From Apteryx mantelli (lineage: Eukaryota; Chordata; Aves; Apterygiformes; Apterygidae), in the NCBI RefSeq assembly GCF_036417845.1, contig NC_089990.1, forward strand, positions 1,991,501 to 2,055,500: a DNA stretch of 64,000 nt. The letters run 5' to 3'. Made by a program: the position numbers and the translations under genes. The notes below the pieces were generated by a model that saw only the letters and a list, made by a program, of their open reading frames with translations, did not search any database and was not told where the DNA came from. Of the stretch, positions 38,772 through 51,400 are shown one piece after another. Within the stretch, counting starts at the first letter, position 1. The number at the start of each line of letters is the position of its first letter.

Positions 38772-39598
38772 GGTGGGCTGATTAGCAATGAGCGCTTCCC
38801 CGCCGCTGCCCGAGCCGGGCACGGGGACGGCGGTGCTGGAGGGATCGCCAGCCCCACAAGTGGGTCACTCCCTTGCCTCGCCCAAGGACAATATTGTGAC
38901 AGGAACATCTCTAACAGCCTCTGCAACGCACGCAGGATGCCACAGCTGTCAGCCGGGCGTCCTGCCCCTCGTCCATCCCTGCCCCACGCCCTTCCCGCCT
39001 GCCACGGTGGCAGGGCCCCGCTCGCACGGCTGCGTCCCCGCTTCGGCGGGCCAGCTCCCACGCGCCGTTCTTGGGGCGCTGAGGGAAGCAAGGGAAGCGG
39101 TTCGTCTGCTGCAAGATTCATCTTGCAAAAGAAGCGTGGGCGGACGGACGGACGGATCAGCCCCCCGCTTCCCTCTCCCGTGTGCAAGCGGCGTTCAGGT
39201 GAAGCTCAGGCAAGATCCTGGGCATGGGGCATCGGCCGGGTCTGCAGGGCCCCGGACCTGGTGGGAAGGAGGACCTCAGCATTGCCTAGCTCTAGAGCCC
39301 ACCCGCCAACTGCACTGCGAGCTCCTCATCACCCTTATCTCGTCCAGTTCTGTCTTCCGCGCGTTGCCGCAGACGTCTCCTCCCTCGCCCAGACCTGCAG
39401 CACGTAGGTCTCTGCTCCAGTCCCGGCTCTGAGGTGGAGGCTGGGCAAGGGGAGAGGGTTCGGGGATGTAGAGGACGCCAGAGCACCGGGAAGGTGCAAC
39501 TCGCAAGAGACTAGGGGTGATGCCGGCACTGCAACCCCACCGGCTCCCCCTCAGCAGGCTCTCAGCGCCCTCCTCCGCCTCCGCGTTGTCCCTGTCGC

Positions 39599-40705
39599 TC
39601 AGGTGTCGCTGATGCGGTAAGCGGTGGCATGGCTGTCGCCCGCAGCCTCGTCCCTGGAGGTGGACACCAGGGCCAGGGCAGACTGGGGCCGGGGCCGGGG
39701 CTGGGGCCACTGGGCTGCCCCCCGGCGCAGCCTGCCCCGGTACTTGTCCCCAGCCATGAAGTACAAAATGGGGTCGAGGCAGCTGTTGATGCTGGCCAGG
39801 GGCCGCGTGATCTTGTAGGTGAAGTTGATGATGTTGAGGGTCCGGCATTCCGCTTGGAAGTAGCGGGAGGTGTAGTAGAGGGTCCGGGTGATGTGGAAAG
39901 GCACGAAGCAGATTGCAAAGACGGTGAGCACGATGATGATCATCTTGATGGAGCGCTTCTTGTAGGAGGGCATTCGGGTGCCGGTGCTGGAGAAGCTGGA
40001 TTTGCAGAGCTTCTTGGCCATCAGGCAATAGCACAGGACGATAACCAGGAAGGGCACCCCGAAGAGGAGGGCCATGACAGAGGAGCTGTAATGCACGTAA
40101 TGATCGAACTCCTCGGGCTTGGTGGTGTCGTGGCAAAGGGTGCTGTTGTGCCTGGAGCTGATGGTGACAAAGATGAGGTTGGGGATGAGGCAGATGGTGA
40201 CAACAAGCCACACACCCACACAAATGAGGCGTGCGTGCTTGGTCTTCACCCACTTGAGGGAGCGGATAGGGTGACAGATGCCCATGTAGCGGTGGACACT
40301 GATACACGTGAGGAAGAGGATGCTGCTGTAGAGGTTTGCGTAGAAAAGGAAGCGCACTATCTTGCAGAGACATTCCCCAAAGGGCCAGTTGTTGCGGTCT
40401 GCATAGTAATAGACCAAGGTGGGGAGGGAGAGCACGTAGAGCGTGTCAGAGACAGCCAGGTTAAACATGTAGGTCGTGGTGGCGTTCCATGGCCTCATCC
40501 TGGAGACGAAAATCCACAAGGCCCAAGAGTTGAGCAGCAGCCCCACCACAAACACGAACGCGTAGGAGACGGGCAGCAGGATGAACTTGAACTCCTCGTC
40601 GAACACGCACTTTGCTTCTGCCACGGTGGTGGCGTTCCCTACCAGCCAGGAAGCAGGCGTTGGTGTCCACAGGGCAACTGGGAATGTCCTCACTGAAGTG
40701 GCCAT
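39599..40705 (-). CDS. P2RY4: P2Y purinoceptor 4 (nucleotide GPCR)
   Basis: A seven-transmembrane receptor for extracellular UTP/ATP that signals mainly through Gq and phospholipase C at the plasma membrane. The single coding exon encodes 368 aa. N24 in NATT is a likely N-glycosylation site in the short extracellular N-terminus. TM1 starts near FKFILLPVSYAFVF, TM2 has the NLAVSDTLYVLSLP stretch, and TM3 ends in an HRY variant of DRY. TM6 carries the nucleotide-binding FVPFHITR (HxxR) motif and TM7 has KITRPLAS followed by DPILYF. The tail segment SALALVS matches P2RY4, supporting it over P2RY2, as do the IGBP1 and DGAT-family neighbours. An acceptor (TTCTAG) places the 5' edge of this exon at 40721, so at least one noncoding exon lies further upstream, not located. 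The gene converges with the DGAT2-like gene. Confidence 0.93.
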   Translation of the reverse strand: MATSVRTFPVALWTPTPASWLVGNATTVAEAKCVFDEEFKFILLPVSYAFVFVVGLLLNSWALWIFVSRMRPWNATTTYMFNLAVSDTLYVLSLPTLVYYYADRNNWPFGECLCKIVRFLFYANLYSSILFLTCISVHRYMGICHPIRSLKWVKTKHARLICVGVWLVVTICLIPNLIFVTISSRHNSTLCHDTTKPEEFDHYVHYSSSVMALLFGVPFLVIVLCYCLMAKKLCKSSFSSTGTRMPSYKKRSIKMIIIVLTVFAICFVPFHITRTLYYTSRYFQAECRTLNIINFTYKITRPLASINSCLDPILYFMAGDKYRGRLRRGAAQWPQPRPRPQSALALVSTSRDEAAGDSHATAYRISDT

Positions 40706-40723
40706 GTTCTCAAAGCCAGACCT

Positions 40724-43700
40724 AGAAGAGCAGTTAATAAAAACGCATTAGTTGTTGATCCCAACCATTGTCAGGCACAAAGAGTGGAAGGGAGCCAAAG
40801 ATGCCAGATTTTTTTCCCCCCCTCCAGGAGCTCCGGCCACTTTGATGATTCTCTGTTTTTCCTCAGCTCTCACATTTGGGCCTTGTAGTCAGCCAAGAAA
40901 GGCTTGACAAATCCTCCCCTTTGGAGCCCCCACAGTGACACCCGTTAATCATCCCTTTGAGCACCGCGCAGTGACACCAGCGCTGTGCGAGAGCCCGGGA
41001 AGCATGCCTCAGACAGAAAGGCTTGCGTCCCCGTCCCCGTCCCCCCCCAACCACCACGCCGAGCCCCAGCCGCCGGGCCAGCAAACCCACTGCGCCGCTA
41101 ACAAAGAAACCTTTATGAGCAACAGCAACCCCCTGCTCGGTGCCAGCGCAGGCTCTTGGAACCCAGCTCAGCCTAATTGGCACCATCCTGACAATGCTGC
41201 TCGTCCCGGAGGGGTCCTTGGCAGAAGAAAGGCTAGGGGAGAAGAAAGGCTTGTCTGGGGGAATATTATGGCCTGCAGAAATCCTTGGGGGGCTGTTAAA
41301 GGAGCCTTTGGGAGAGAGTGTCCCTGGACAGTGAGGGGCCTCCAGCTGCCGGGTATTCTCAGTAGGAGAGAGATGATCTAAGCGGTGCGGAGAGGAGCTG
41401 TGACAGAGCCAAGTCCCAGCGCAGGAGAGTGCAAGTTCACAAGCCAGGCAGGACATTTCCCTGTTGAGCATTGTTAGGATCAAAGACTGGGATTTTCATC
41501 ATCCTGGCAAATTAATCCCCAGGGTAAAATGTGAGGGCAAACTATAAAATGATTGCATCTGCATCTCAAGATGTCTAAAGTTCAGAGTCCGCTTCTCCAG
41601 AAGAAAGAGGGAGCTTCTACCGCAATTGTCACATCCTACAAAGCCCTGGGTCTCAGAAGAGTTTCAGCATCTCTGTTCTTCCAAGGTTGCCTTGCTTCCT
41701 TGCAAAGCACTTCCAGAACAGCTGCTTCCATCAGCCAAGGCAGCAGACTGAGAAGCCACAGGCAGGGTGGACAGAGGCAGCTCAACAGTTGGCCCCACAA
41801 TGGTGGAGGGTAAAAGAGCAGCTGGCTGGAGTAAAAACCTCTTTTAGCTGTCAGCTGCTGCAAGTCCAATTGGGCAATCTGTATATTCCGGCTTTGACCC
41901 GGTGCACAAGCTTGGTGCCAGCCAGTGCTTCTGCAGCTTTGCTAACAGCAGGCTAAAGCCACACCTTAAGCAAGGACAAAAAACCAGGACGCTTAACTGC
42001 ATACACTTACCTGCATTTTGGGCTCACACTAGATATGCCATTTTTATTTCAACCTGATAGGTTAAAACCATAATCAAAGATGCTCAAAAAAAGTAATTGT
42101 AAAGCCATATATTCTTATCCCATGGACATGCATCTATAGGGGTCCAGCAAAGATTCGCTCCTGGGCCAGTGGCATCTACCAAAGGTCCTGAGGAAAATAT
42201 AAAGCTATAGCTGGTAATATTTCAGAGGATTCAAAAGTAAAAGGGTCTGGCCAGTTACACAGGCTAAGCTGCATTTTCCCAGTGGGCCCCACTGAATCCT
42301 GGAGTTTTAAACATAACCAAAAGCAAGGGCTTGTTTGGAGAGTCAGGAAAGGCGGTCTGCACTTGTAACCTGAGGCTGGTGCTTCTGCACACAGTGGTGC
42401 TGGAAAGGACTTGCAGACCGAATCCAGGCGGGCTGAGCCCCATCTCCCCATTCTGTGGGCAAGTGGCTAGGGTCCATGGTGTCCTTAGATTAGTAACCAG
42501 GGAAATCTGAAATGGGAGCAGGAGTTGGCTTCTGCCGTGCTGCGGAGAGAGCTGAGGGTGCATCTGAACGCTGTATCTCACAGCAGGGGTTGCGCAGCGT
42601 GCGTTTGGTTTATGTTGGTTCAGAGCTCACCCACGAGATGACGTTAGGACAGAGGAGGACTCTGGGTCCAGGGAGATGACACACGTTGATGGGATGTTGG
42701 TTTCAGTGATACAAGGCAGAAGGCTGCGTTGCCTTCTGCTCTCCTCCCTCGGTCTCCTCTTCCTCCCGTCCCCTTTATCCCTTTCATTCACAGCTCCAGG
42801 GTCAGGTGAGACTGGATCCGTTTTGTCACTCTGCTCTGCAGAGCCTTGCCTGGATAGATTGGCATTCCTAGATTTACAGTCATGATCGTAAATTAATCAG
42901 CAGGCAGATGGGCTGAGAGACAGGAGGGTGTCCGTGCCGGGCCAGCCTCCGTGGCTGCGCATGATCTGCGCCGTTTGTTTGAGTTCTGGGCTGAGCTGGA
43001 GCCTCGGGCCCAAATCAAACACTCTGCAGTTGCTTTCCAGCTACAGAAAGTGCAGATTGCTTCACAGCTTTATTACAGGGATGAGTTCAGAGAGCAACAG
43101 GCAGATCCTGATCAAACATTAACAAAGGAAATTGTCAATTCCCCTGTAAACAGCAGAGAAAAAACAGCTCATGGGAAACCCTAGCAGCCTCCGGGCTCTG
43201 GTACCAGCTGCATCTTGCAATCTTGGCTTGGACCACTTTGCGGGAACACTTCCATGGAAATCCCAGGTGCTGGGAGAGCAATGGCAGGGATTTGGGAAGT
43301 GGCCTGTCTCTGCCGCCAGCATGGGCTGCAGCACCGGGAGCTGCTGGGCAATGCCAGCATCCCGCTGAAGGGGCTGCAGGGTGTCCTGCCAGGAGGATAC
43401 ACCCAGGTCTCCCTCACGTATGTGGTTCAACCACCCATCTGAGAGGTCCCAGAGCATTGGGACTATCATGAATCAAGCGGGCTCTGCCACTTAATTTAGC
43501 CGGCTTCGCCAGGTCTCATCCCTGGATCACGTCCATCAGCCACATTTCAGACATGTGCAAGGCAGAAGTTTCTGTGCATCTGGGAGCCAAGAAGATCCCC
43601 TGGACTATTTTGGGGCGGTGTGTCCAGCTCCCCTGGCATTCTTGGGTGCGTTTTATGGTGTTGTCCTGACTTGAGCCTGGACAGCTGCTCTGCTGCCCCG

Positions 43701-46700
43701 ACACGTCTATAGGGAAGTGGAGGAAGACCGAAATGGCGCCATCGGCGTAGTGAGGAGCAAAGAGCTTGCTCAGCTGTAAAGCTGCAAAGCTGCTGGCAGA
43801 GCTTTCTTTCTAATAAGCTTATTTCAGGCAATCTCTGACCAGACCTAGCTTGGATTTTTTTTTTTCCCCAACTTTAACTATATAGTTATTCATTGTCCTG
43901 GGGAAATGAGCAAATAATGCTGCTTCACCCACGAAGACTATGGAACATCTTATGTTCTCAGCTTGGGTAGGAAGAACAAGCCCTGGATAGAAAGCAGGCA
44001 TAGCAGGGAGTTAATAAAGTGATGCAGCTGCCTGTTCTTCTCTACCGCTAACATCCTTTGTGTAAGACTGTCTCAGACGATCACCACAATTCACAGATAA
44101 ACACCAGCTGATAAGCACGTACCTAGCAAGATGCAAGGCCTGAGAAAGTAAAAAGATTCGGACTCTCTCTGCCAGCAAAGCAATCCTCGCCGGAGCCTGC
44201 ACAGCAAAGTCAAGCAGTGGCTGTGCAGCAGAGCAGCAAATACTCTCTGTGGAGAGACCAGCGAACAGGGAAGGTCTTGCTGGGATCAAACGGGTGCCTG
44301 TACTACCCCGCCGGGGTTCGGAACGATCGTGCACGTATCACATCTGCGCTCAAGCCTTCCTCGCACCAGCATCTGCTCAGCTTCCCACTCCAGCTGCAGG
44401 CCTTTGTCCCAGTTCTCAATGCAGTCATTACCGAGCCCCAGCGACATCGAGTCTGAATTTGGATCTATGAATCATTTTGACAGCGGTGTCCTTAGAGAAA
44501 GGGCAGGGAGAAGCACACAAGGGAAGGCCTTTGCAGGGTAGAACCGGTTACTGAGACACCGTCGAGAGAAGGCGCCAGCCTATGAGTTCACCTGCCTTTA
44601 AGGGATCTTGTGATATGTTCCTCGTGGGAAAACCCTGCTGCTCCAGGTGTCTTTCACGGTAGAGATATTCCCTTCCATCTGCAGGTTCAACAAAGGACTG
44701 AGGCTCCTAATGCTAACTCAGCTTCTGGCTGACGAGTGAAACCAGTGCGAGGTTAAAAGCCTGCACAAGAGACGGGGGCTTAAGCCCTGTGCTGGGTGCG
44801 GGCCATCAGGACCACCCGCTCTCCTTCGGCTGGTCCCCAGGAGGGGAGGAAGCCCGGACTGTGACAGCTTCCACGCGGGACCTCACCGGTGGCAGGTACT
44901 GTACGACGTACCAAGCCCTGGTGATGGGGAGACCCGATCGGTGGAAAGGGACTTATCTTCAGCGCTGAAATATTAACCCAAGGTAATCCATCGCCCCTGC
45001 GGCACAGCACCATTGGCACCAGCCCGTCCAAAGGCAAGGAAAGGTGGCTCCGCTCCCCCAGGCAGAGCAGGAGCATGAGGAAGTCACTATTATCTATCCT
45101 TCAGCTGAGATTTTCCTAACACTGCAGCAAAGGGCCGTGTCAGAGCAAGTTTCGGAACAGAAATAAGAGGAGATGCCGGGAATCCCAGGCCCGAGATCGC
45201 TGCGGGTGTGCATGGGAATTTCCTGGCTCCCTCAGAACAATACAGAGCTCTGCTGGGCTGCTCTACCCTTGCAAAGCCAGGAAAAGGAGGGATCGGGCTT
45301 GGAAGGAGAGTCTAGCTCTGGGTATAACACAGCGCCTTAGAAGCTCACCTTCCAGCGTCCCATTAAACCAGTATAAATTTATTACAGCATAAAATTTTCG
45401 GTACATTTTTGCTGGCAGGACTGTCAAGAAAATCAAAGAACTGAAACCCCTGAGCTTGTGCATGGCCTCAGCAGAGCACCTGGAGCCACATCCGGGGGAA
45501 GAAACCGGCAGCCATCTGTCTCAGGTGCGGCCAGACTCCCTTCGTCGCTGGGGTTTATTGCACGGGTCTGGCCAGCAGCTGTTTCTCTCAAAGTCGAGAC
45601 ACCGATGAGGATATGAAGGATCAGGAGATTTGTTTTCCTCTTCTAACCTCTGAACAAATGGAGCATGAAACAACGCGATCTACCAGACCGGACGTGCTGA
45701 AGGATTCAGCGACCAAAGCCAATTTCCAAAAAACACAGGTCGACAATCATGAGGAAGATATGAAAAAATCCAGTGGGTTAAAAAAAAATAAAAATCTAAC
45801 ATCAAAAAGAAAAGAGAAAGACAAAGGAAAAGGGAGAAAGCATCTGAGTAGCTGTCTGGTGGAGGGCTCTTCAGATGGGAGCGTAGGTTCATGGTGTCTG
45901 TCTCCCAAAAATACAAAGCCTTGAGCATAGCTGGTATTTAGCAACATCTTTTAACTATCCCTAAGCCAGTTTTCTTCAGGAAAACTGCTGAAAGACAAAA
46001 ATGTGAGACGACTACGTTTGACACTCTAATCTCAACAGCCAACGTTTCCTGCTTCCTCATCTTAGTCATGAACAAAATCAGCGGTTTAAGTTGCTCTGAT
46101 TTACATTAGTCCACCCTGAGGACACGTCATCGCCGGGCCTGTTCCCATTTCCAGGTAACTTCACCAGCACCGTTTTTCCCTGGCCACGGCCTCTCCTGGG
46201 TGGACTTTTTCTGGAGGGAGCGAGCGCAGCTGCAGCGAGGCTCCGAGCTCCGTGTCAGCCGTGTCCCGGCCGGGTGCTGCCGCCTGGGAGCCGGCCAGGG
46301 AGACAAAAAGCCCTGGAGGAAAAGGACGCGGAGCGGCTCGCCTGGACCCCGGCACGCCGCAGCGTTCCCCAGGCCTCCTGCGTGCCGAATTTATGTAGGC
46401 GCGGTGGAAAGGCGTCAATAAAACGGATGAGCCCGGCAGTGCGGATGCCGGGCTCCGCTCGGGAGCCAAAGGTCCTGCCGCCCCGGGAGGACGGGGGACG
46501 CCGGGGCTGCGCCGTCCGGCCCCGCGCCGTCGGCACTTTGGGAGCTGCTGCACAGAAACGCGAATTGCGGAGAGGAGCGGCCGAGCCGCTGAGTGATATC
46601 TGGGCAGGGTGAGCTGGAAGCGAGGGAGACGCGGGGCTTTTCTTCTCGCCCAAAAACGCTCGGAAGTTGCAAAACAAGGGGGAAATTATGCAAAACGCCC

Positions 46701-47955
46701 TGCACAAGGACCCTTGTCCCTAATCGCCACGTGGTTTGCACAGCCAAAGCCCTGGCATGGGGAGGGACGGGGGGGGGGGGGACGGGGGGCGTGTGACCCA
46801 ATTTCTTTTTGATCCTTTTTCCTTTGGCTGCGAGAGCGGCTGCAGCCGAAGGGCGAACGCCGAGTCGCTGCCCCCGGAGCCGACGCTTCCTCCCCCGGGA
46901 GCGGACGCTTTCCGTGCTGCCCGTGGGCTCGTCCTTGCCGAGGTGACACCGTTTCCCAGCGGGGAGGGATGTGACATGGGTGTTTTTTTGTTTTTTTTTT
47001 TTTTTGACTAATTTTGCCAGTTCGGCAGGGTTCCCCCCAGACCCTCCACCTCCTCGGGACGAGCCCACGGAGCTAGGATGGAGGCAGAGCAGCCGGAGGG
47101 CAACTCGCCTCCGGAGGGGGACAACCCCCTTGGAGCGAGGCAGAGGGGGCAGAGGAGGAGGAGGAGGAGGAGGAGGAGGCAGCGCGTGGGGAGGGATGAA
47201 GGCCCCGCTGGGGAGGACGCCCAGGCCCGGCTGGGGCGACGACAGCAAGGACGGGGCGTCCCTCGGCGCCCGCTCGGTGCCCTCCCCCCGCCATCCCGAA
47301 ACCCGCACCCCTGGGGCGGCCGGGGCCAGCTCCCCGGGAAGGTCCCACGTCCCCTGTCCCCACCGTCCCCACCGTCCCCGCCGCCGCCACCGCCTCCGCC
47401 TCACCTCCAGTCCCGGCGCGGGGGCCATGCCGGGCTGGGCGCCCTCGAGCAGCACCGCTCCCGCTCCCGCTCCTGCTCCCGCTCTGCGGCTCGGGGAGCA
47501 AAGTGCCAGGGAGAGGCTGGGCCGGAGGCGGGCGGAGGCGGGGGCAGGTGCCCGAGGCCACCACCACCGCCTGCTTCCCTCGCCACCACCACCGCCACCA
47601 CCACCGGCACGGGGACGGGGACGGGGACGGCTGCCCCCCCTTGCCGCCCCCCCCGGCCCTGCACCCCGGGGTCTCACACCCAGTCCCCTCTCCTGGGGGA
47701 CAAAGGTGGCCACTGCCACCTTGAGGCCAGCCCGGGCATCGTGTCCCCAAGGATGGGCACCGCTCCGAGGAAGCTTCAGTTTCTTCGGAAGAGCGCGTTC
47801 ACCTCCGCGCTGCGGCCCCCCGCCGAGGACGCGGCACGTGCCAAACCATCCGGGCCGCGGGAGGAAGCGGCGCGTTCCCGCCGGGATGGCTCCCGCCGCA
47901 TCGCGGCCGGCGTCGAAGACCAGGCGGCCCCGCGGCGCCCTCCGAGCCCTGAGGC
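40724..47955. other. Region between P2RY4 and the SHIP2-type gene
   Basis: No protein-coding gene was recognised. It should contain the upstream noncoding exon(s) and promoter of P2RY4, which I could not place. The human neighbour ARR3 (cone arrestin) was looked for and no arrestin motif was seen. The open frame at 45613-45924 is lysine-rich, low-complexity and unlike any family I know. From 46.2 kb onward the sequence becomes extremely GC-rich with simple repeats: a T run near 46988-47005, (GGA)n near 47155-47182 and cac/ccg repeats near 47560-47610. Confidence 0.5.
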
Positions 47956-47961
47956 TTTATT
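47956..47961 (-). terminator. INPPL1: Poly(A) signal of the SHIP2-type gene
   Basis: AATAAA on the minus strand (TTTATT on plus) about 490 bases past the stop codon. It is the first canonical signal downstream of the gene and gives a 3' UTR of about 0.5 kb. Confidence 0.6.
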
Positions 47962-48452
47962 CTCGGTCGCGACGACGGCGGCGAGAGAGAGAGAGAGGCG
48001 CGAGGAAACGGCGACGCCGCGGCCTTCGGGAAGGGGATGGTCCTCACCTCCAGCGTGGCCTCCACGCGTCCCACGTCCCTGTCCCACAGGCTACCACCTC
48101 TCTTGGCTGGCGAGGCTCTCCACTTCCCGGTGGAGAAACGTCCGGTCGCTTACTGGCGAGGCCGGACAGCTTGGGAACGCGGCTGGTTTCACCGCAACAG
48201 GTCCGGGCTTGGGTGCAGGCATGGCACGGGCGCGTGCTGCAGCTGTCAGCGGGGCACGTTCGGCGAGACGTCGGCAGTGGTGGAGAAGACCGCGGAGGAA
48301 GCCAGCCAAGAGCGCATTTCCCAGTCACAGGTTTATCCCTGTGACCTCCAGTCCTGCCTCCTCTGCTCGGGGCTCTGGGCACCTTAGAGCAGAAGCTCCC
48401 CAAGAAGCTCCTCGGAGGAAACGCGCGCGCGTGGCACGTGCCACGCTGGCAT

Positions 48453-51400
48453 CTAGGCGTTTGGTTTCAGGTAGGGTCTCTGCTGCGGACTTTCAGCGGC
48501 GCTCTCGCGGAGTTTGGCTTGGATGAGCTTCCGGTGAGTAGGGCTCAGCACCCCGGCTTCCAGCAGGTCCTGCTCAGTGATGTCTCTGTACGGTGTGGGG
48601 TGAGAGAGAGCAACTGTAGGGAAGCCACCGAGAGGGCGCAGGGGCCAAGGGGATTCAGAAGGAATTGGGGGCTTGATCGGTTAACGGTCCCCTCTTCTGC
48701 GCTCTACCTTTCCTCCCTCCCTCCGGGCTTGGGGCTCACCAGGGACCTCGGGGACACAGGAGCTGGCCTGACCTGCTCCACTACTGCTTTGGCACTTGGG
48801 GACCGATTGCCCCACTGTGAGCTCCAGGATTTGGGGGAATACCTGAAGAACTCGAGGTCATCCCAGCCGTTTTCATACAGCCCCTCCTTGTATTGCTCCA
48901 AGCCGAGGTGACTCAGCCACGCGCCGATGCTGCGGGAGCGGTCGCCCCTGTCGCAGGGCCACTGGGGAGAGAAGGACAAGGACACGCTCCAGCAGCGTCG
49001 CGGCAGGGGACCGCGATGCGGCCGCCCTCGTTTCACCCACCGCGCGCAGCCAGGTGGTACCTCCGTGGTGCGGCCGTGCCGCCGGGCGTCCTGCGTGGGT
49101 GGCGGCAGCGGCGGCAGCGGCTCCAGGGCGCTGCGGGTCTGGCGCAGCTGCGCCTTGGGGCCACCGGCCGTGCCGGCGTCCGGGCGGCCGCCCCGCTCGG
49201 GGGACACCCGGTCCAGCTCGCTGAGGCACCTCGCCATGTGCAGCGCCGTCAGGGAGCAGTCGCCCTCCGCCGCCACCGCCGCCGCCACGTCCCTCTCCAG
49301 AACGGCCGATTTGGGCCTCTTCTGCCTGCCGGCGGGGAGGGGGCTGAGCTGGCGCCCGCGGCCGGGACCCCCCGCCACGCTGCGGGGCCGGCCGCCCCGC
49401 GGCTCTTCCTCCGCGGGCGGCGGGGCCGGGCTGCGGCGCCGCGGGCTTTCCGCCTGCCTCTCGCCGCGGGGGCGACGGAGGGCTTCGGAGGCGCCGGGCG
49501 CCGGGGCCCACGTGTTGGGCAACCCCTCGAATATGAAGTAGGCTGGGTTGGTGTAGCTGCTGGCCGCGTCCGGGACGCTGTGGGGCCGGCTCCTGAAACA
49601 CACGGCGGGACGAGGCGGGCTCAGCACCGCTGGCGCTGCCGGGGCTGGCGGCGGGGCCAAGATCTGCCGCGGGTACCTGACGCGGTGCGTGGGCGGCTTG
49701 GAGCACGTCGGGACATCGGCAGCCGCTTCGGCATCCTCCTCCTCGAAGCTGATCCACTCTGCAAACGACAAGGCTGGTGAAGGCTCGCTTGCAAGAAATT
49801 CGGGGCAGGAAGGGCACGGTTAAAGAGCTGCGTGCGGATATTTGAGTCCTGGCCTCTTTCAGCAGGAGCACAGGGTGTCTGGAGGACAAGTTAGTCCATG
49901 CACGGCCTCCGCTCGCTGCCGGAGAAGGGGAGCACCGCGCTGGGCATGGGGACCACTCAGCCACGCCACCCTCGACCCGTCCCAGGCAAGGCAGAGGCGG
50001 CCGAAGAGCGCGGCGGCGTTACCGTAGAGCCTCTCGCGGGTGCTGCGCCTGTCCTTGGGGACTCGGACCTTCATCCAGCCGCGCATGGAGCCCGTCTCCT
50101 CGCCGCGGTGGAAGAGGAAGGTCTCAAACTGCTGGGCCATGCTGCCAATCATGGACCTCATCGCGATGCAGCACTCGCCTGCGCCCACAGCACGCGGAGG
50201 CGTTAGCGGGACAGGAGCAGGGGCTGCTCTGTTTCCCGTTGCGGGACCCCCTTCCAGCAGCAACCCGGAGCGGGTGCTGCGCTGGGGAGGGTGGGTGTTG
50301 GGGTCCCCCCCTGCCAAATTCCAGCTGCAAAACCTCATACCCAGCAGGCCCACAGGCTGGGAGACACTGTTTCCCAAAAATTGCATGCAGAAGCTATTCT
50401 TGACACCACCCCTGCTTCCTTTAGGGGCCTCCTACAGGCCATCAAGGTCTCTCCCCGGTGCTCTGCTGGGCGCAGACCCACCGCAGCCCTGGGCTTGCAG
50501 CCTGTAGCTCCCTGCAGACCCCCCCCCCCCGCCAGGAGCCCCCGCCCCGAAGGCGTCCGCAGGGTGCCCGCAGCAGCCCAGCCCCGCCGTGCGCGGGGAC
50601 GTGCCGGCGCGGGGACACGCACCGTACGACTCGCAGCTCTCCACGCCCTTGATGCTGAGCAGCAGGTGCTGGTCCCCCAGGTACTCCAGGTCCGAGAGGA
50701 TGGGGTGCAGCTGCGCACGGGGAGAGCGGGTGCTGGGGAGCGCGGCCGCGGGGCCGGCACGAGGGTCGCTCCAGCCTCGGGAACAGTGATGGCCCCGGCA
50801 CTCCCCTTGGAGCAGAGCGCCGGTGCCGAGCCGGGCGGGAGGGATAGGGAAGGGGAGCGATGGGGGGTGCTGGCACGGAGCTGGTGCAAAGGGGCAGCCG
50901 GTGCCTCGTCCGCCCGCCCCTGCCCTACCGCGGCGGCCCGGACCCCCCCTCTCCCCGGCGCTCACCACGGGCAAGTGTTTGGCCGACCAGCTGAGCTTGA
51001 GGAAGCCGGGGATGTCGCAGCTCTGGGACGTGTTCTCCCCGCTCCGCTGGGGCTCTGCCAGCAAGAGAGCGTGAGGGCAGGCGGCTCCCTCCCGCCGCCG
51101 ATCCCACCGCCCTGCCCCACCGCGTGGCAGCCCGCCCGGGGCGCCGGCCTTAACCCGCACGGAGTCAAGCTCGGCGCCTCCGTGCCTTGCCCCAGGGCGC
51201 CCGGCTGCCCCGACGCTACGCGGCGGAGCGCAGCCATCCCCGCTGCCCCGGCCCGCGGGTGCACGGCTGCACGGACACCCCTCGCAGCCCAGGGTCCCGG
51301 CCCCGGCCCCAGCTCACCCTCCAGGCAGTAGGAGTGAAACTCGATGTAGCACTTGCTGCGGCTGGCGGTTTTCACGATCACCTCGATGCTCTCCCACTCG

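Noticed and set aside
39599-40705. Assignment of the GPCR as P2RY2 instead of P2RY4
   Set aside because: The tail motif and the IGBP1/DGAT-family neighbours fit P2RY4. P2RY2 sits in the 11q13-type block.
42951-43184. 77-codon open frame with helical-looking sequence
   Set aside because: Isolated, no family recognised, no flanking exons in phase.
45613-45924. Lysine-rich 103-codon open frame
   Set aside because: Compositionally biased, unlike known families, and no supporting splice or promoter signals.
40724-48400. Cone arrestin ARR3, expected next to P2RY4 from human gene order
   Set aside because: No arrestin motif or exon was seen in either strand of this interval.
46971-48526. Two plus-strand frames of 457 and 482 codons
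   Set aside because: Low-complexity Pro/Arg translation of GC-rich repeats. They overlap the SHIP2-type gene's 3' UTR and last exon on the opposite strand.
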